Assembly (NCBI RefSeq): GCF_025024155.1
Contig: NW_026251756.1
Location: 246,395 to 310,394, forward strand
Direction of reading: 5' to 3'
DNA length: 64,000 nucleotides
From: Gamsiella multidivaricata
Lineage: Eukaryota; Mortierellomycota; Mortierellomycetes; Mortierellales; Mortierellaceae
Made by a program: the position numbers and the translations under genes. A model generated the notes under the pieces. It searched no databases and had not been told where the DNA came from. It worked only from the letters and a program-made list of their open reading frames with translations. Of this stretch, positions 1 through 18,721 are shown in pieces (position 1 is the first letter of the stretch; every line of letters begins with the position of its first letter).

Positions 1-1090
1 AAGCCGACCGAGGCAAGCAGGAAGCGATAGAGTTCCTGCGGACTCGAGGTGAATCACAGTCACCAAAGCACTCTAAAGCTTTCAAAAACAACCTTAATAA
101 AGTCCATAGCGAAATATACGAATTACAATAGCGATGGTCTCGAATTCTACGTCGGATAATCGCGTAAAGACTAGGAAACAAAAGCCAGTTCTATGTATCC
201 AATGAACCATCTCTTGGTTGACGCGATGCTCGAAAGGTATGGTGTAGTTGAATTAAAAAACCAGGCTGTAGTTTATATTTCCTTCAATGGTCCATAAGAA
301 GGGGCATGTAATTGTTGGTGGTGATACAGAAACGGTGACCGGAACGGCAGATGGATAGTTGAGCAGAAGAACAGTTGGATAGTTGAATCAACAACAGAAA
401 CAAAGTTTGACGCGTGTCATGTTGGACGCGACGCGTGCAAGTTCCCCTGGTGGCTGTGCCTTTGTTCCACTTTGCTGGGCCACTCTGCGGAAGAATAAAT
501 GGATGAGTTTGCTGAATGTAGCACAGGAGAAACACCGGGAACGAGCGTAGTGCCAAATGTGTGTGCCAACAACCCTATTGCACATGGACCAATCTTGATA
601 TATTCGCATTCCAAGTGATGAAATGGGGGGATGTGCTAATTCTCATATGTCTAGGATGGAATTGAATAATAGGTATCCTCGACACCGATCCCACCACTAT
701 CCCTCATTCCACTTTCACCGAAGTTGCTGTACATCTGTATCAAGAAAGGAATGTCCTTGGAGGAATGTCCTTGTGCAGGCAGGTAAAAAGATGCGATAGA
801 TCGCCATGGTGAATGAGAATCTCCTGTCCTGCGCGAATGCGTTTGTAGAACATGCGTAGAAGATTATTGCACGAGCAGAAAGAAAGGGAAAGATTCTCAT
901 TCCTGTCGATCCCGCGTTGCTATCCCTTTGGAAAGTTCACGAATCCATCGATGTGCGTCGATGTGCATCTGAGTGCTGTATTTGATATGTGGGAGAAGTG
1001 GAGTTGGTTCATTCAGAGACCTCAGATGGCATGAAAATAGCCAGGAATGCAGGACGACCTTATGAACAAACGAGGCCCCCGTATCCTGCT
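1..1090. other. No gene seen
   Basis: No reading frame in this stretch looks like protein. It is AT-rich spacer leading up to the TATA box of the next gene. The left edge of the window may cut a neighbouring gene, but nothing supports that. Confidence 0.5.
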
Positions 1091-1093
1091 TCA

Positions 1094-1102
1094 CTTATAA
1101 AA
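1094..1102 (+). promoter_or_regulatory. Probable TATA box of the secreted repeat-protein gene
   Basis: The sequence CTTATAAAAG lies about 120 bp upstream of the ATG at 1217. It is followed by a C/T-rich stretch that could contain the transcription start. The position suits a strongly expressed fungal gene, and no experiment is implied. Confidence 0.4.
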
Positions 1103-1216
1103 GAACAGCATCTTGCCATCGCTGTAGTCTTATCTTCAGTACTACTAAGACTAATTTATACCCCATCCCCTCTATTCCCCTTTGGCACTCTCACTACATC
1201 TTGTATAATAATTACA

Positions 1217-2885
1217 ATGAAGTCAAACCTCGTTCTCAGCTTGACAGTCGTCCTCGGACTTGTCATCGGCTCCAGCAACTCTGCTCCTATCGCCGGCAAG
1301 CGTGCCCGGCTTAACAGACGCAACGAATACCCAGCCTGCCCTAGCACCCTTCAAGGTCCTTCTGGCAGCGCTTACTTTGGTATGGACACATATTCAAGCA
1401 GTAGTGGTCCTTGACCAGAATAACACGTCCACTCACACTTTTCTGCACCCTATATAAAATCGTCTGTAGCCTTCAGCACCAATCTCAACAATCAGGTTGC
1501 AAAGGAAGCCTGCGCATCATGCTACAACGGTATCTTGGCCGATGTCTCTACAACCGATATGCAGTTCCTGCGAGGCAATATCGAACAGGACTCTTGGATT
1601 AAGTCCTGGAACGGCGATGATTACTCGAGCAGCTGCCTAACCATCAAGCGCGCCGATGCAGGTATTAACCCTTCGTGCACTTTTTTCATGTTGTACTTAC
1701 AGTCGGGAGGTACAGCTGTAATGACACGTCTTTCGTATCATCCTTTCCCTTGTAGCGTCATCCGTAGGAGTCGATGAAGCTTGCGGCGCTGAGCTTTGGC
1801 CCCTCTGCATAGCCACCTCGGAGCAGCCTGATGGTGCCCAGAAATTAGAGGCTACAGAGGACGAGAATGGACCTGCTTCGATCACTGCCCGGGCCGTCCC
1901 TTACCTCGCAAGTGTCACTTCCGAGGTCCCAAACGCCGCTTCTGTCATAGATACCACTTCTCCTGAAGCTGCCCCAGTTCCCGAGACTACCCCAGCTCCT
2001 GAGTCTGCCCCAGCTTCTGAAGCTGATCCTGATCCTGAAGCTGATTCTGCGCCTGAGGCTGCCCCAACTCCTGAGGCCAGTCCTGAGGTTAATCCTGAAG
2101 CTACCCCTGCACCTGAGGCTGCCCCTGCTCCCGAAGCTGCCCCTGCTCCAGAAGCTGCCCCTGCTCCTGCTCCTGAGGCCAGTCCTGAGGCTAGCCCTGA
2201 AGTCGCCCCTGCCCCAGAGGCTGCCCCAGCTCCTGAGGCTAATCCTGAAGCTGCCCCTGTCCCCGAGTCCGCCCCTGCCCCCGAGTCCACCCCTGCTCCT
2301 GAGGCTGATCCTGCCCCCGAGGCTGCCCCAGCTCCTGAGGCCAGCCCTGAGGTTAACCCTGAAGCTGCCCCTGCTCCCGAGTCTGCCCCAGCTCCTGAGG
2401 CTGATCCTGCTCCTGAGGCCAGTCCTGAAGCCAATCCTGAAGCTGCCCCTGCCCCTGAAGCTGCCCCTGCCCCTGAGGCTGCCCCAGCTCCCGAACAGGA
2501 CGAGATTACACCGACCGTTGTTGAGGAGGTGAGTAAGACCACTTCCGAAACTTCCTCCGCTCCAGAGGTGACTACTCCTCGTCACCCTTCGGGACACGAT
2601 CAGGATATTGAGGTTGAGGTGGTTGAGGCCCCAGTTGCAGTACCCGCTCCTGATGTTGCCAATGAGCCCGTGCTGGCTATCATAACTCCCAGTCCCGAGG
2701 ATCTCAATGTTTCGATGGAGGATGAGATATTGGCAGCGGAGAAGGCAGAGTTCCGTGACGCATTCGAGGCTGAGGAGGTCGCGTGCTCGAGCACACTGGC
2801 GATGGGTGAACAGGATCCCTTGGTGAACAAGTACATGATTGAGAAGGCTGCCCACTCGGCACAATGCGATGCTCACGACCATTAA
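1217..2885 (+). CDS. Secreted protein with long Pro/Ala/Glu repeat region
   Basis: Three exons (about 1217-1379, 1470-1661, 1756-2885) give about 494 residues. The start is the ATG at 1217, which opens a classical signal peptide: MKSN, then a hydrophobic core LVLSLTVVLGLVIGSS, then SAPIAG as a likely cleavage site. Next comes a Cys-containing globular stretch of about 120 residues (KEACASCYNG, SSSCLTIK, DEACGAELWPLC) that resembles small secreted fungal proteins of unknown function. The middle of exon 3 is about 180 residues of irregular PAPEAAPAPE-type repeats with PEAS, PEVNPEA and PEADPAPE variants. The tail is acidic and non-repetitive. The repeat is typical of an extended, possibly O-glycosylated wall or surface stalk; that role is inference. 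The second acceptor is uncertain, since TAG at 1767 also keeps the frame. I do not recognise the family. Confidence 0.7.
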
Positions 2886-3195
2886 ATACCATCAGAAAGC
2901 TTCTGTTTCGAAAGAAGGAGTGCTGGACCACCCTTGTAAATAAACAATAGCGATTGAGCTGCGATATACATCCATGCCTGTGAACGGCGTGTAGAAAATT
3001 AACCGTTGTATGTATCCGTAGAATGTCTGTGAAGAGAACAAACCTTATCCATCGCCAGTTCAGGAGCTGCGCACCAGAACAGAGTCTCTTCACATCTCGA
3101 AGGACTTCTCCTCCTCTCTCTTTTGAATCTTTACTTCTCCATACCTTCCCTCTCTTCCGCATACCCTTCATCATAACACAGCAACTGCAGACATC

Positions 3196-4135
3196 ATGTT
3201 TACTGGCATCGTAGAAATCCTCGGGAAGGTCACCGACATTGCACCTCTCGACTTTTCAGAATCAGGTGGAAAAGGATTCAGCATCACCATTGGCGAGGCT
3301 GCCGAGATCCTGGGCGACTGCCATCTTGGCGACAGCATTGCTGTCAATGGTAAGTTCAAGCGCGCAGGGTTCTTGTCATACAACTCGGTCCATTTTACTC
3401 GAAAAAGACTCTGTGTCTAATACGAGATTGATCTGGATCGCCCTTCTCTCTCTCTCTTTCATATTCAGGAACCTGCTTGACCGTAACAGAGTTCGGTGCC
3501 TCGTTCTTCAAAGTTGGTGTCGCACCCGAGACCCTGCGCAAGACCAATCTCGGTATGCATCTTCGATTGCTCAAAGCAGCGACGACAATTATTACGCTTT
3601 ATCAGCGGATCGACTCGCTCAACTGACCTGACTGGAATCCCATTTTTGGACTTTTCTAGGTTCATTAAAGGTCGGTGACGCCGTCAACTTGGAGCGTGCC
3701 ATGAATGCTCATACCCGCTTTGGTGGCCACATGGTACAAGGCCATGTCGATACTACGGTCTCCATTGTCTCTCGTGAGGATGACGGCAATGCCATTACGT
3801 TCGTCTTTGAAATTCCTGAAGAATACAAGGAGCTCATGGACTACATCGTCCCCAAGGGATTCATCTGTCTGGATGGCACCTCCCTCACTGTCATTGATGT
3901 CGACGATGTCAAGAGGACGTTTTCTATCATGATGATCGCCTACACGCAGACCAGGGTTGTCATGCCACGCAAGGCTTTGGGCGATAAGGTCAATGTCGAG
4001 GTCGATATGATGGGCAAGTATGCCTCCAAGGGCGTCGAGGCTATGGTCAAGAGATTCCTTGATGGCGAGGAAGGTGAGACCATGGTCACCAAGGTCTTGG
4101 ATCGTATTCTCGCTAAGCGCGGTTCTACGCAATAA
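3196..4135 (+). CDS. RIB5: Riboflavin synthase (alpha chain)
   Basis: The enzyme dismutates two 6,7-dimethyl-8-ribityllumazines to riboflavin plus a pyrimidinedione, the last step of vitamin B2 synthesis. Exons 3196-3349, 3469-3552 and 3660-4135 join in frame to 237 residues, the usual family length. The start MFTGIVE is the invariant N-terminus of the family. The two lumazine-binding half-repeats are visible: GDSIAVNGTCLTV in the first and GFICLDGTSLTV in the second, with HMVQGHVDTT at the start of the second barrel. The C-terminal trimerisation helix is present (VEAMVKRFL). Nothing is missing. Its 3' end runs toward the convergent FAHD1-like gene, with only about 105 bp between the two stop codons. 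Confidence 0.95.
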
Positions 4136-4240
4136 CTGTCAGCCGCAATAAAGTATTTGAACAATATTTGTCTATAATTCTTATTGAAGCTCTATTGTGT
4201 TTGTTATAATGTGTTCGCTGTGTAATGCTTGTTTTCTTCT

Positions 4241-4994
4241 TCAGGGCTTGGGGCGATCGATCACAGGAAATCGCAGCTGTGAGAGCACCTTACCCCGAAA
4301 CACCAGTTCACAGGTAATGGTCTCTCCTGGGAGGACTCGTCCAACGCCTTTGGGAGTTCCTGTCAGGATGACATCGCCCTCTTCCAGTCTCATAATCGAG
4401 GACACGTTCTCAATCAAAGCTGGGATACTATCGATGGGGGAAAAGTGATGTTAACGTGCTGAACCCAGATAAGCGCATTCAGCCAACAGCAACTTGAGTA
4501 GAATAACGAATGTACCCAAATATCATGTCGCGAGTGTTGCCCTGCTGCTTGGTGATCCCATCAATCTGGAGCGACAGATCGACATCGTTGTAGTCGGATA
4601 TCTCCTCTTTCGGGATAAAATCGCCAATAGGTGTAAAGGTGTCGTAGCCCTTGGCAGCACTCCACGGCAACCCTTTCTTCTTGGCTTGTTCCTGCCAGTT
4701 GCGTGCTGTCATATCGAGGGCCAGAGCATAGCCTGAAATGTAGCTGTCTGCATCCTTCTCGGGGATATCGCGACCATCCTTGCCAATGATGACAGCGAGC
4801 TCGAGTTCGTGATGAACTTCAGCACCGGCGGGGATTTCGATGCTTTGGCCGTTAGTGATATAGGACGAGGTAGGCTTGAGGAAGAAGAAAGGGGCAGTAG
4901 GAACTGCGTTTCCGAGCTCCTTGGCATGCTCGGTGTAGTTGCGACCGATAGCAATAATCTTGCGGCCTGTTCGAATAAAATTGCTAGATGCCAT
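4241..4994 (-). CDS. FAHD1: FAHD1-type acylpyruvase / oxaloacetate decarboxylase
   Basis: Two exons (4994-4516 and 4427-4241, minus strand) give 221 residues, close to the 224 of human FAHD1. The fumarylacetoacetate-hydrolase fold is clear: KIIAIGRNYTEHAKELG at the N-terminus, the metal-binding EVHHELELAVIIGKDG, and the C-terminal signature ILTGTPKGVG. Known relatives are Mg-dependent and cleave acylpyruvates or decarboxylate oxaloacetate, usually in mitochondria. An upstream in-frame ATG at 5039 exists, but the family begins near the MASSNF methionine, so I chose 4994. The donor is GG|GTACAT and the acceptor ATAG|TATCCC, which gives a continuous phase-2 join. It lies just downstream of the decayed nuclease-family copy on the same strand. 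Confidence 0.9.
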
Positions 4995-5099
4995 GTTGGA
5001 GGAAGGAGAAGAAGGCGTGGGAAAGAAGCAAGTTCTCAATGGATGTGAGTACAGAACAATTCGGGCTCAAATACGTCACAGAACGCATCCTTATAAGAA

Positions 5100-6409
5100 A
5101 GTACTGCATCTGAACTATGGGTACATCTACATAGTCTATAATCGCTTAACGCCAGCCTGCTTGCTTGCGTCCTCCAGCTTGTCCTTGCCCTTGCCCATGC
5201 CCCACTGCGCAACTGCTGTTGCTGCTGCTTTCCCTCAGTTTCTGTGTGCGGTCTTGCATCTTGCATCCAAAGGTAGTGCCCGTCTTTATCTACTGGCTGA
5301 AGATAGAGCGGTCGCTGTTGATGGGGTAAATGGCTGCGAACGACGTTGCAAATGCTGCGCCCTGCCAAATATTGCGGTGCATGAAAATGCTGCAGGTTGA
5401 GCAGTATAGCCTGCAGATCTCGACCTGTCATAGTTCAAACTTCGGTGAGGCAATAGTCCACTCCCCCGACTGTGGATGTGATTCGAAGGGCAAGACATTT
5501 TGCGGGAGTCGCCCGTATATGATCGACTGCAGTTCTTTTAGCTTGAAAGCTAGCAGCTGAAGGAGAAACCTGTCTGTTCGAATGGAGTCTCGGTGAGCAT
5601 AACCGCGTCCCTCGTAAGTCATAGGATCGAAGTTGGCCTGCCGAATGGATTGAACGTGTTCTCACATCATGCTCAGGTCCATCACGGATGTCGAATCCTT
5701 GCAATCTCTCGGCCCTTTGCGTGGCTCACGCCTGCTGAGGTTCGAAAATATCTCTGTGGTAAGGAACTCAGGAGCTTACCGCTCAAGCCAATCGATCAGG
5801 TCATACTGAGAAGGAATGATGTCCTTGTTCTCGTAGTCCACCAGTATTAGCTCCTGAAGTTCTTTCTTCAGCGCAGTATTTTGCCAAAACAAGACATCGA
5901 GCACACGTTTAGAGAACGACATGAAAGGCTGCTCCGCGCCCGTTAGTGGAGCCGTCTGGCGACAACTCTTGGGACCAATAGAAGGCCGAGCTCAAGTGTT
6001 TTCTGATGTCGATGAACTGGTGTTTCCGCACGCGAAGCTTTTTACCCACGCGAACCTCGAGCTCACACAGACGTTTGTCGGCGCGTTCAACAGCTCTCTC
6101 GCGAAGGTTCTCTCGGCGCACTTCAATGGGTTCTTTTTCTTCCGAAGGAAGGCCGTCCAGGTAAAGAACCAAGTTCGTCTAGGCCCCAAGCTTCAGTATC
6201 TCTCGCTCGACAATGCGGTGAGCATCGTTCATAGGATGCGAGGAATAAGCGTAGCGAACGCTGACATAAAAAGACCCAAGGATATCGACCCGAATCGCCG
6301 AATTACGATCAGTGAAACTGGCGAGGCTGGATAGGTAGGGGGACTGATTGCGAAGAACGGGTTCATACCTTTTCTTTCTTAGAAAGGGCCACAGGCCCTC
6401 AATACCCAT
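5100..6409 (-). pseudogene. Decayed PIN/XPG plus RuvC (Fanzor-like) nuclease copy
   Basis: This is a broken relative of the gene at 28.1-32.2 kb. The N-terminus (6409 downward) reads MGIEGLWPFLRKKRYEP, an XPG/FEN1 N-domain start, then an in-frame TAG at 6181-6179. After it the same frame continues VLYLDGLPSEEKEP and RKHQFIDIRKHLSSAFYW, matching the other copy's VIVYVDG and FTDVKTNMASTFYW. At about 5622-5430 a segment with IRTDRFLLQLLAFKLKEL matches VRTDGFHLQLLCFKRREL of the other copy. At about 5410-5240 a zinc-ribbon/RuvC-III remnant reads CSTCSIFMHRN, then in another frame SICNVVRSHLPHQQRPLYLQP. The expected HRD is HRN here, so the RuvC-III aspartate is lost. Most of the middle (about 2.5 kb relative to the other copy) is missing and at least three frame changes occur. 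It is certainly non-functional. Confidence 0.7.
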
Positions 6410-6958
6410 GGTAGTCTACACGGGCGAGGAATATATTGCTTTATTTCGAGGAACGAGGAACGACAGTGAGGGAAGAATGAGGGTATGAGGGAGGATTGAC
6501 CATGAAGAGCTTGAGATAAAAAAACTAGTTGTATTATAAGGAAGAAAAGGAGTGTAGTAAGCGAAAGATGTGATGGACGTCAATGGAGCTGTCGCTATTT
6601 CCAAACATAAATGTTTTGCTGACGTCTTCGCCACATAAAACGACATTTCCCACTGTGCCTCCATTGCTCGTGCTCTAGCTCTTTCTCCTTGTCTCCAAAC
6701 CAACATATTCTTGCCATCCTCACAACAACCTTGAAAGGATAGAGGAATAAGTAGAATCCGATTTCGTTTGCCTCCTCTTGTTCAGCTTTATCTTTGTCAA
6801 GCAGGTACCTACCTCATTTTTGTTTAGAAACACATCTTGATCCGCTAGAGATCCCACAGCAAACACTCAAGCAGTCTCTTGTGATCGCCTACTCCCTTAG
6901 ATAACGGCAGCAAAACAAGCATACAAGCCCCAACGCATATCGACAGATCTCACCAGCA
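6410..6958. promoter_or_regulatory. Spacer upstream of PRP8
   Basis: No coding signal is seen. The stretch lies between the start of the decayed nuclease copy (minus) and the PRP8 ATG (plus), and must hold the PRP8 promoter and 5' leader. No clear TATA box is visible, as is common for housekeeping genes. Confidence 0.4.
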
Positions 6959-14710
<7,752 letters not shown>

Positions 14711-15431
14711 CGTACTGTTATTACTTCTTTTTCCTTGCATTATCTTTCCTTACCAGTATTACTATCTATTTGCTTTTATCAGCAATAAAAAACGCATCTT
14801 TACCAACCACTTCCATGCTTACATTGAATTGATATCATTATTTATTACCTGTGTATTCATTGCGGGTCAAGAACAAGGAACTAATGCTGTCGAAAAGCGA
14901 CCCTAGACAGCTCCACTCCCGCTTAAGCGCCCTTTAGCCATCGCCATCTTCAGGTGGCGGAGCAGTGCAGGGACTAGGAGTTCTAAGCAGTGCCATAGCT
15001 TCATAGGAGGGGAAAACCAGATTTCGCCTCCTTCTTCTTCCAAGCAGGGGTATATCGATAGACATGCGTCTTCCTACTGCCCGGCTTCAGGCGCGCAAGG
15101 ACTGCCAGAAACACATCATTCGCCCAGTACGGCGTCCAGGACAGACCTCGTGGACATTCAGCCAAAGAAGACAGGCTATGGCCTGTTTCGATCAAGGATC
15201 GTGGAGCTCCCCCAACTGCGTCATAACCACTTGAAGTCGCTGCACTTTCTTTTTGTGGATCCTGTGGTCGACATGGCTGCGTAGATGAATGGACGGATTA
15301 ATGTTTTAAAGTAGAGAAAACGAGAAATAAACGAAAGAGAGGGTATATCCGCAGTTTTGGCAAGTTCCTAGATGAATGAGTATCGGGTTTATTACAAAAT
15401 GCAAGTATATCTTCTAAAGCGAGTCGCGTCT
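14711..15431. other. Convergent 3' spacer with an unassigned minus-strand open frame
   Basis: This lies between the stop codons of PRP8 (plus) and TSR1 (minus). A minus-strand frame at about 15260-15001 has natural-looking composition (SLSSLAECPRGLSWTPYWAN, KPGSRKTHVYRYTPAWKKKE) but no in-frame start upstream of an internal methionine at 15195. It may be a lone exon of an unannotated gene, a transposon scrap or chance. I do not assign a function. Confidence 0.25.
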
Positions 15432-18400
15432 TCAATCCATGTCCATCCTCTCTATCGTGGCAGCCTGTGCTCCATTCGAACCAGCATCTGGGTTGACCCA
15501 AAGGGTCGTGCCCCACTTGGGATAAATTCTCTTGTCTATTGTTGCACGATAAAACAATGCGGGATACTTTCAGTATTAGTATCAGGCGAATCCATGGTCC
15601 ATCCTACATTGTCATTCTTCTGAACAAAAAAAAAAAAAAAAAAAAAAACGATAGCTTACATAAACACATCATAATGGTATCCTGCATGGAAATTTGTTGA
15701 TCCCTGAAAAACGGAGGTATAAAAAGAGAATAATTAGCTTTGTAATACTGAAAATGCAGTTTGACGAAGGAAAGTGAATCTCAAAAGTACAGGAACTTGC
15801 CATTGAGCCTTGAAATAGCCATGCGTTCCCAATGACTCCTTGATATGACCAGTGCGGCCATGCTTGGTGCGCAACTCCACAGATTTGTAGTACCAGACAT
15901 CATCAGGGTTAAAGAACATGAAACGAATGGTAGCAGAACGCTTGTGGACCTTGAAGGGATGCCCTGTCAAAATGATTCTTTTGGCGACAATCCTCCTGGG
16001 ATCAGCATCCATAAGCGTTCCAGTGGCAACCAAAACTGGGGCTAAAGGACAAGAAAAGAACCATGGTATTAGAGAAGGGTCCTTCAGCTGGAGTTCAGCT
16101 TACACACCATATGAATTGCAAGTCTTACAGTTGACATCCTCAGAGTCCTTAGTGAGAACAACGGGCAGGCTACCAAACTGGATAGGTGCATAAACAGTGA
16201 CCACAGTGCTACGCCCATGCTGAAGAAACCGCTCACTCTTGTGGACATTATTTGTCCCCTTGCCGTTGCGGGTGTTTTGTGAAAAAATGGGCCGAACGAC
16301 AAAGCGTCTGAATCCGCAGTGAAGAACCAGGGGATCTTTCGCCTTGATGACGCCCTCGTACTCAGAATTGCGGTTTACCACAAAATTGATCACGCCCATC
16401 TTGTGCTCATACTGCAACAGCCCGAAAACGATGAAGGGGCGCGAGGTGGAATATGTGTCCATGACAGCCCGTGGGACCTTGGCAATGTACAAATTGACGT
16501 GCGTGCCGGGCAAGACGCCATCCTCGAGGGCCTGGTTCATCACGCGGTGCTTTGTGCGGCGGAGGTTCTCAAATTGGAAAATACGGCCATAGTCCAGAGG
16601 AAGATTCTCATAGGGGTCCCAAGGCGAAGTCCTGAAGGACTCGAGGGCACGGTAGCGCGCGAACCTAACGCTAGCGGGGACATCCATGGGTGCCTCGACC
16701 TCATCTGGGAACTCCATGTCATCTCTGTTTTCCTTCTCTCTGGCAAGGTAATCGGCGTACTGGCGGGCCTCTTCCTCGTTATCCAGCTCATCCTCGTAAA
16801 CCTCCTCACCCTTGCTGGGCTCCTCGTTCTCGACCTCCAGATCCTCGTATTCCTCCTCAGAATCCTCTGCGTTCCGTGCGCTGGGCAAGTCGTCGTCATC
16901 CATACGCTCATCCTCATCCTCGTCTTCATCCTCAATATCTTCGTCACTCTCATGGTCAGAGTCAACAATCCAGGCTGCTTGGTAGTTGGAAGTTCCCTTG
17001 GGGACGCGTCTGACGACTTTTTTAGGTGCAGAGTTGAACAACTGCTCGGGTCTTTCATTGGGATCCATGTTCTTGACGCGCTCTGATACATGGGTAAAAG
17101 AGTGCGTGAGTTAATCTGCCTTTATAGATCACACCATGCAGATACAAGCGATCGGAAATAAAAGACATACCTTCAGCCTCCATCAACTCTTCCTCGGTGG
17201 GCCAAGTTTGCTCGTTTGCAAGCAGATCAGGCTCGTTTTCTGCGGCCAAGTCGTCCTGCTCCCCAGGAACAGGAGCATCCAACAAAGTCTCTGTTCCCTC
17301 CGCATCCATACCGTTACCGTTGCTCACATGAACTGCCCTATGGGTAATGGGAGCAGATGTGATCTTCTCCAGCTGGAAATCGCCAAAATTTTGAAGGTGC
17401 ACAAGTCGGTTGGCCTGGAAATGGGTTCCTCTGGTATATCCTGTCACTCTCAGTGTGCCGACAGTGGGATCCAAAGGGTCTTCCTCGAAAGCGACTTTTT
17501 CTGCGAGCATGTATGGATGAGTATCGCGCCAGGTAATCGACTTTGGCAACTGATTCGCCATCATGCGGAGGACATTGACGGTCTCGGCGTTATTATCCAG
17601 GGCGTGAATCTTGGCCTCCTCGGGGAAAAAGTGGTTGGTGAACGAGAGAAGCGATCTTTTGATATCAGAGTGCTTCTTAGAGGGAGTGATGTCCAGGTTA
17701 CTGACGGTGGCCACGACTGAAGGAACGCCCTGAGATTGAATGCCAGAGAGCACCATTTCACCAAATTTGTCAACTTCCTCTACAGCAGACATCACGAGCA
17801 GAAGAAAGTCCGCAACCTTGGCAGCATCCATGATATCAATGTAGTTGCGCTGAAGCGGGACAAATTGGAGCTTCTGCCTGAAGCGGTCCGTACTATCATT
17901 GTAAGGAGAAGGTTGGTCAACATAGACATCCCGAATTAGTCTTCATGCCGTATTTCAATCAGTGATCCAGTCCGATTCCGTCGAAACCTACGTCATGAGG
18001 ACGGTCCCCTTGTTGGCGGGAACCTGATCCACGCTGGCAAAGAGCTTGGCGACAGCGTCATCAGCACTCACATCGGCACAGAGTGCAACCACAGCGACGA
18101 CCTTTGGTGTACCATTCTTTCCATCGAAAATCTTCGTCTTCCTGAACAATTCCTCGCGCTTCTTCTGCTGAAGGAGTTTGGCGGAATTACGGCGATCAGT
18201 CTTATTTGAGAGTCCTCTAGTGGACTGATGCTTGATAGATACGCGTTCGACCTTGCCTGTTGTAATTTGTGAATAGTGGTGTATTTGGATATGTTAAAAG
18301 CTGTTGCTTTTCCAAAAGCAAATACTATAGTGGCGTCACATCGAAGCACACCTTTGGCCTTGTCCCTCAAGCTGCTTTTAGTCAAGTGCTTAGACTTGAA

Positions 18401-18460
18401 GGGCTTGTTTTGTTGCTTGAGCTTTGTGTTGGAACGATGCTGGTGCTGCTGCTCGGACAT
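15432..18460 (-). CDS. TSR1: Ribosome biogenesis protein Tsr1 (40S maturation factor)
   Basis: Tsr1 is a translational-GTPase-like but GTPase-inactive factor related to Bms1. It binds pre-40S particles and blocks premature 60S joining. Seven minus-strand exons (18460-18352, 18256-17992, 17940-17171, 17082-16108, 16041-15801, 15703-15660, 15535-15432) join to 835 residues, against about 800 in other species. Landmarks are the basic N-terminus ([20 protein letters not shown]), [20 protein letters not shown], the acidic linker, [32 protein letters not shown], and the conserved end [16 protein letters not shown] then [11 protein letters not shown]. The intron after exon 5 has a GC donor (AATG|GCAAGT). 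The last intron contains a 23-base poly-T run (poly-A on the plus strand, 15626-15648). The start is shared with a divergent cactin promoter 262 bp away. Confidence 0.93.
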
Positions 18461-18721
18461 GGTGAGTGTGGGTGTAATGGACAGAAGCAAGGGGAGACAG
18501 GCTGGTCGGTGCAACAACAAACAAACAAAAAAAAAAAATGCTCCTGCCATTTTGGGTAAGAGGATGTTTTGATTTTAATGATCAAAGTCACGGATTAGCA
18601 CTCATGCAACGTCATCGTTGCGCTGTGGGTGGCGATTCACTTGGCCAACGTTCATCACCCACAACGACCAGCACTCATTCATTACTCAACCCCCATTCAG
18701 TTCAAAAACCAGACCAACAAC
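18461..18721. promoter_or_regulatory. Bidirectional promoter between TSR1 and cactin
   Basis: Only 261 bp separate the ATG of TSR1 (minus) from the ATG of cactin (plus), so both must start transcription here. It contains an A-rich run at 18529-18538. The frames of both genes extend into the spacer but begin at better methionines. Confidence 0.5.

Noticed and set aside
1845..2882. Long antisense frames (345 and 213 codons, Gly/Ser/Arg-rich) opposite the secreted repeat protein
   Set aside because: They are shadows of the GC-rich Pro/Ala/Glu repeat; the plus strand has the signal peptide, splice sites and coherent protein.
4940..5039. Upstream ATG at 5039 as the FAHD1 start
   Set aside because: The family begins near the ATG at 4994, and the extra 15 residues are Ser/Pro-rich and unconserved, though a targeting role cannot be fully excluded.
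16319..17086. 255-codon plus-strand frame opposite TSR1
   Set aside because: Hydrophobic composition comes from complementing the acidic Asp/Glu linker of Tsr1; no independent evidence.
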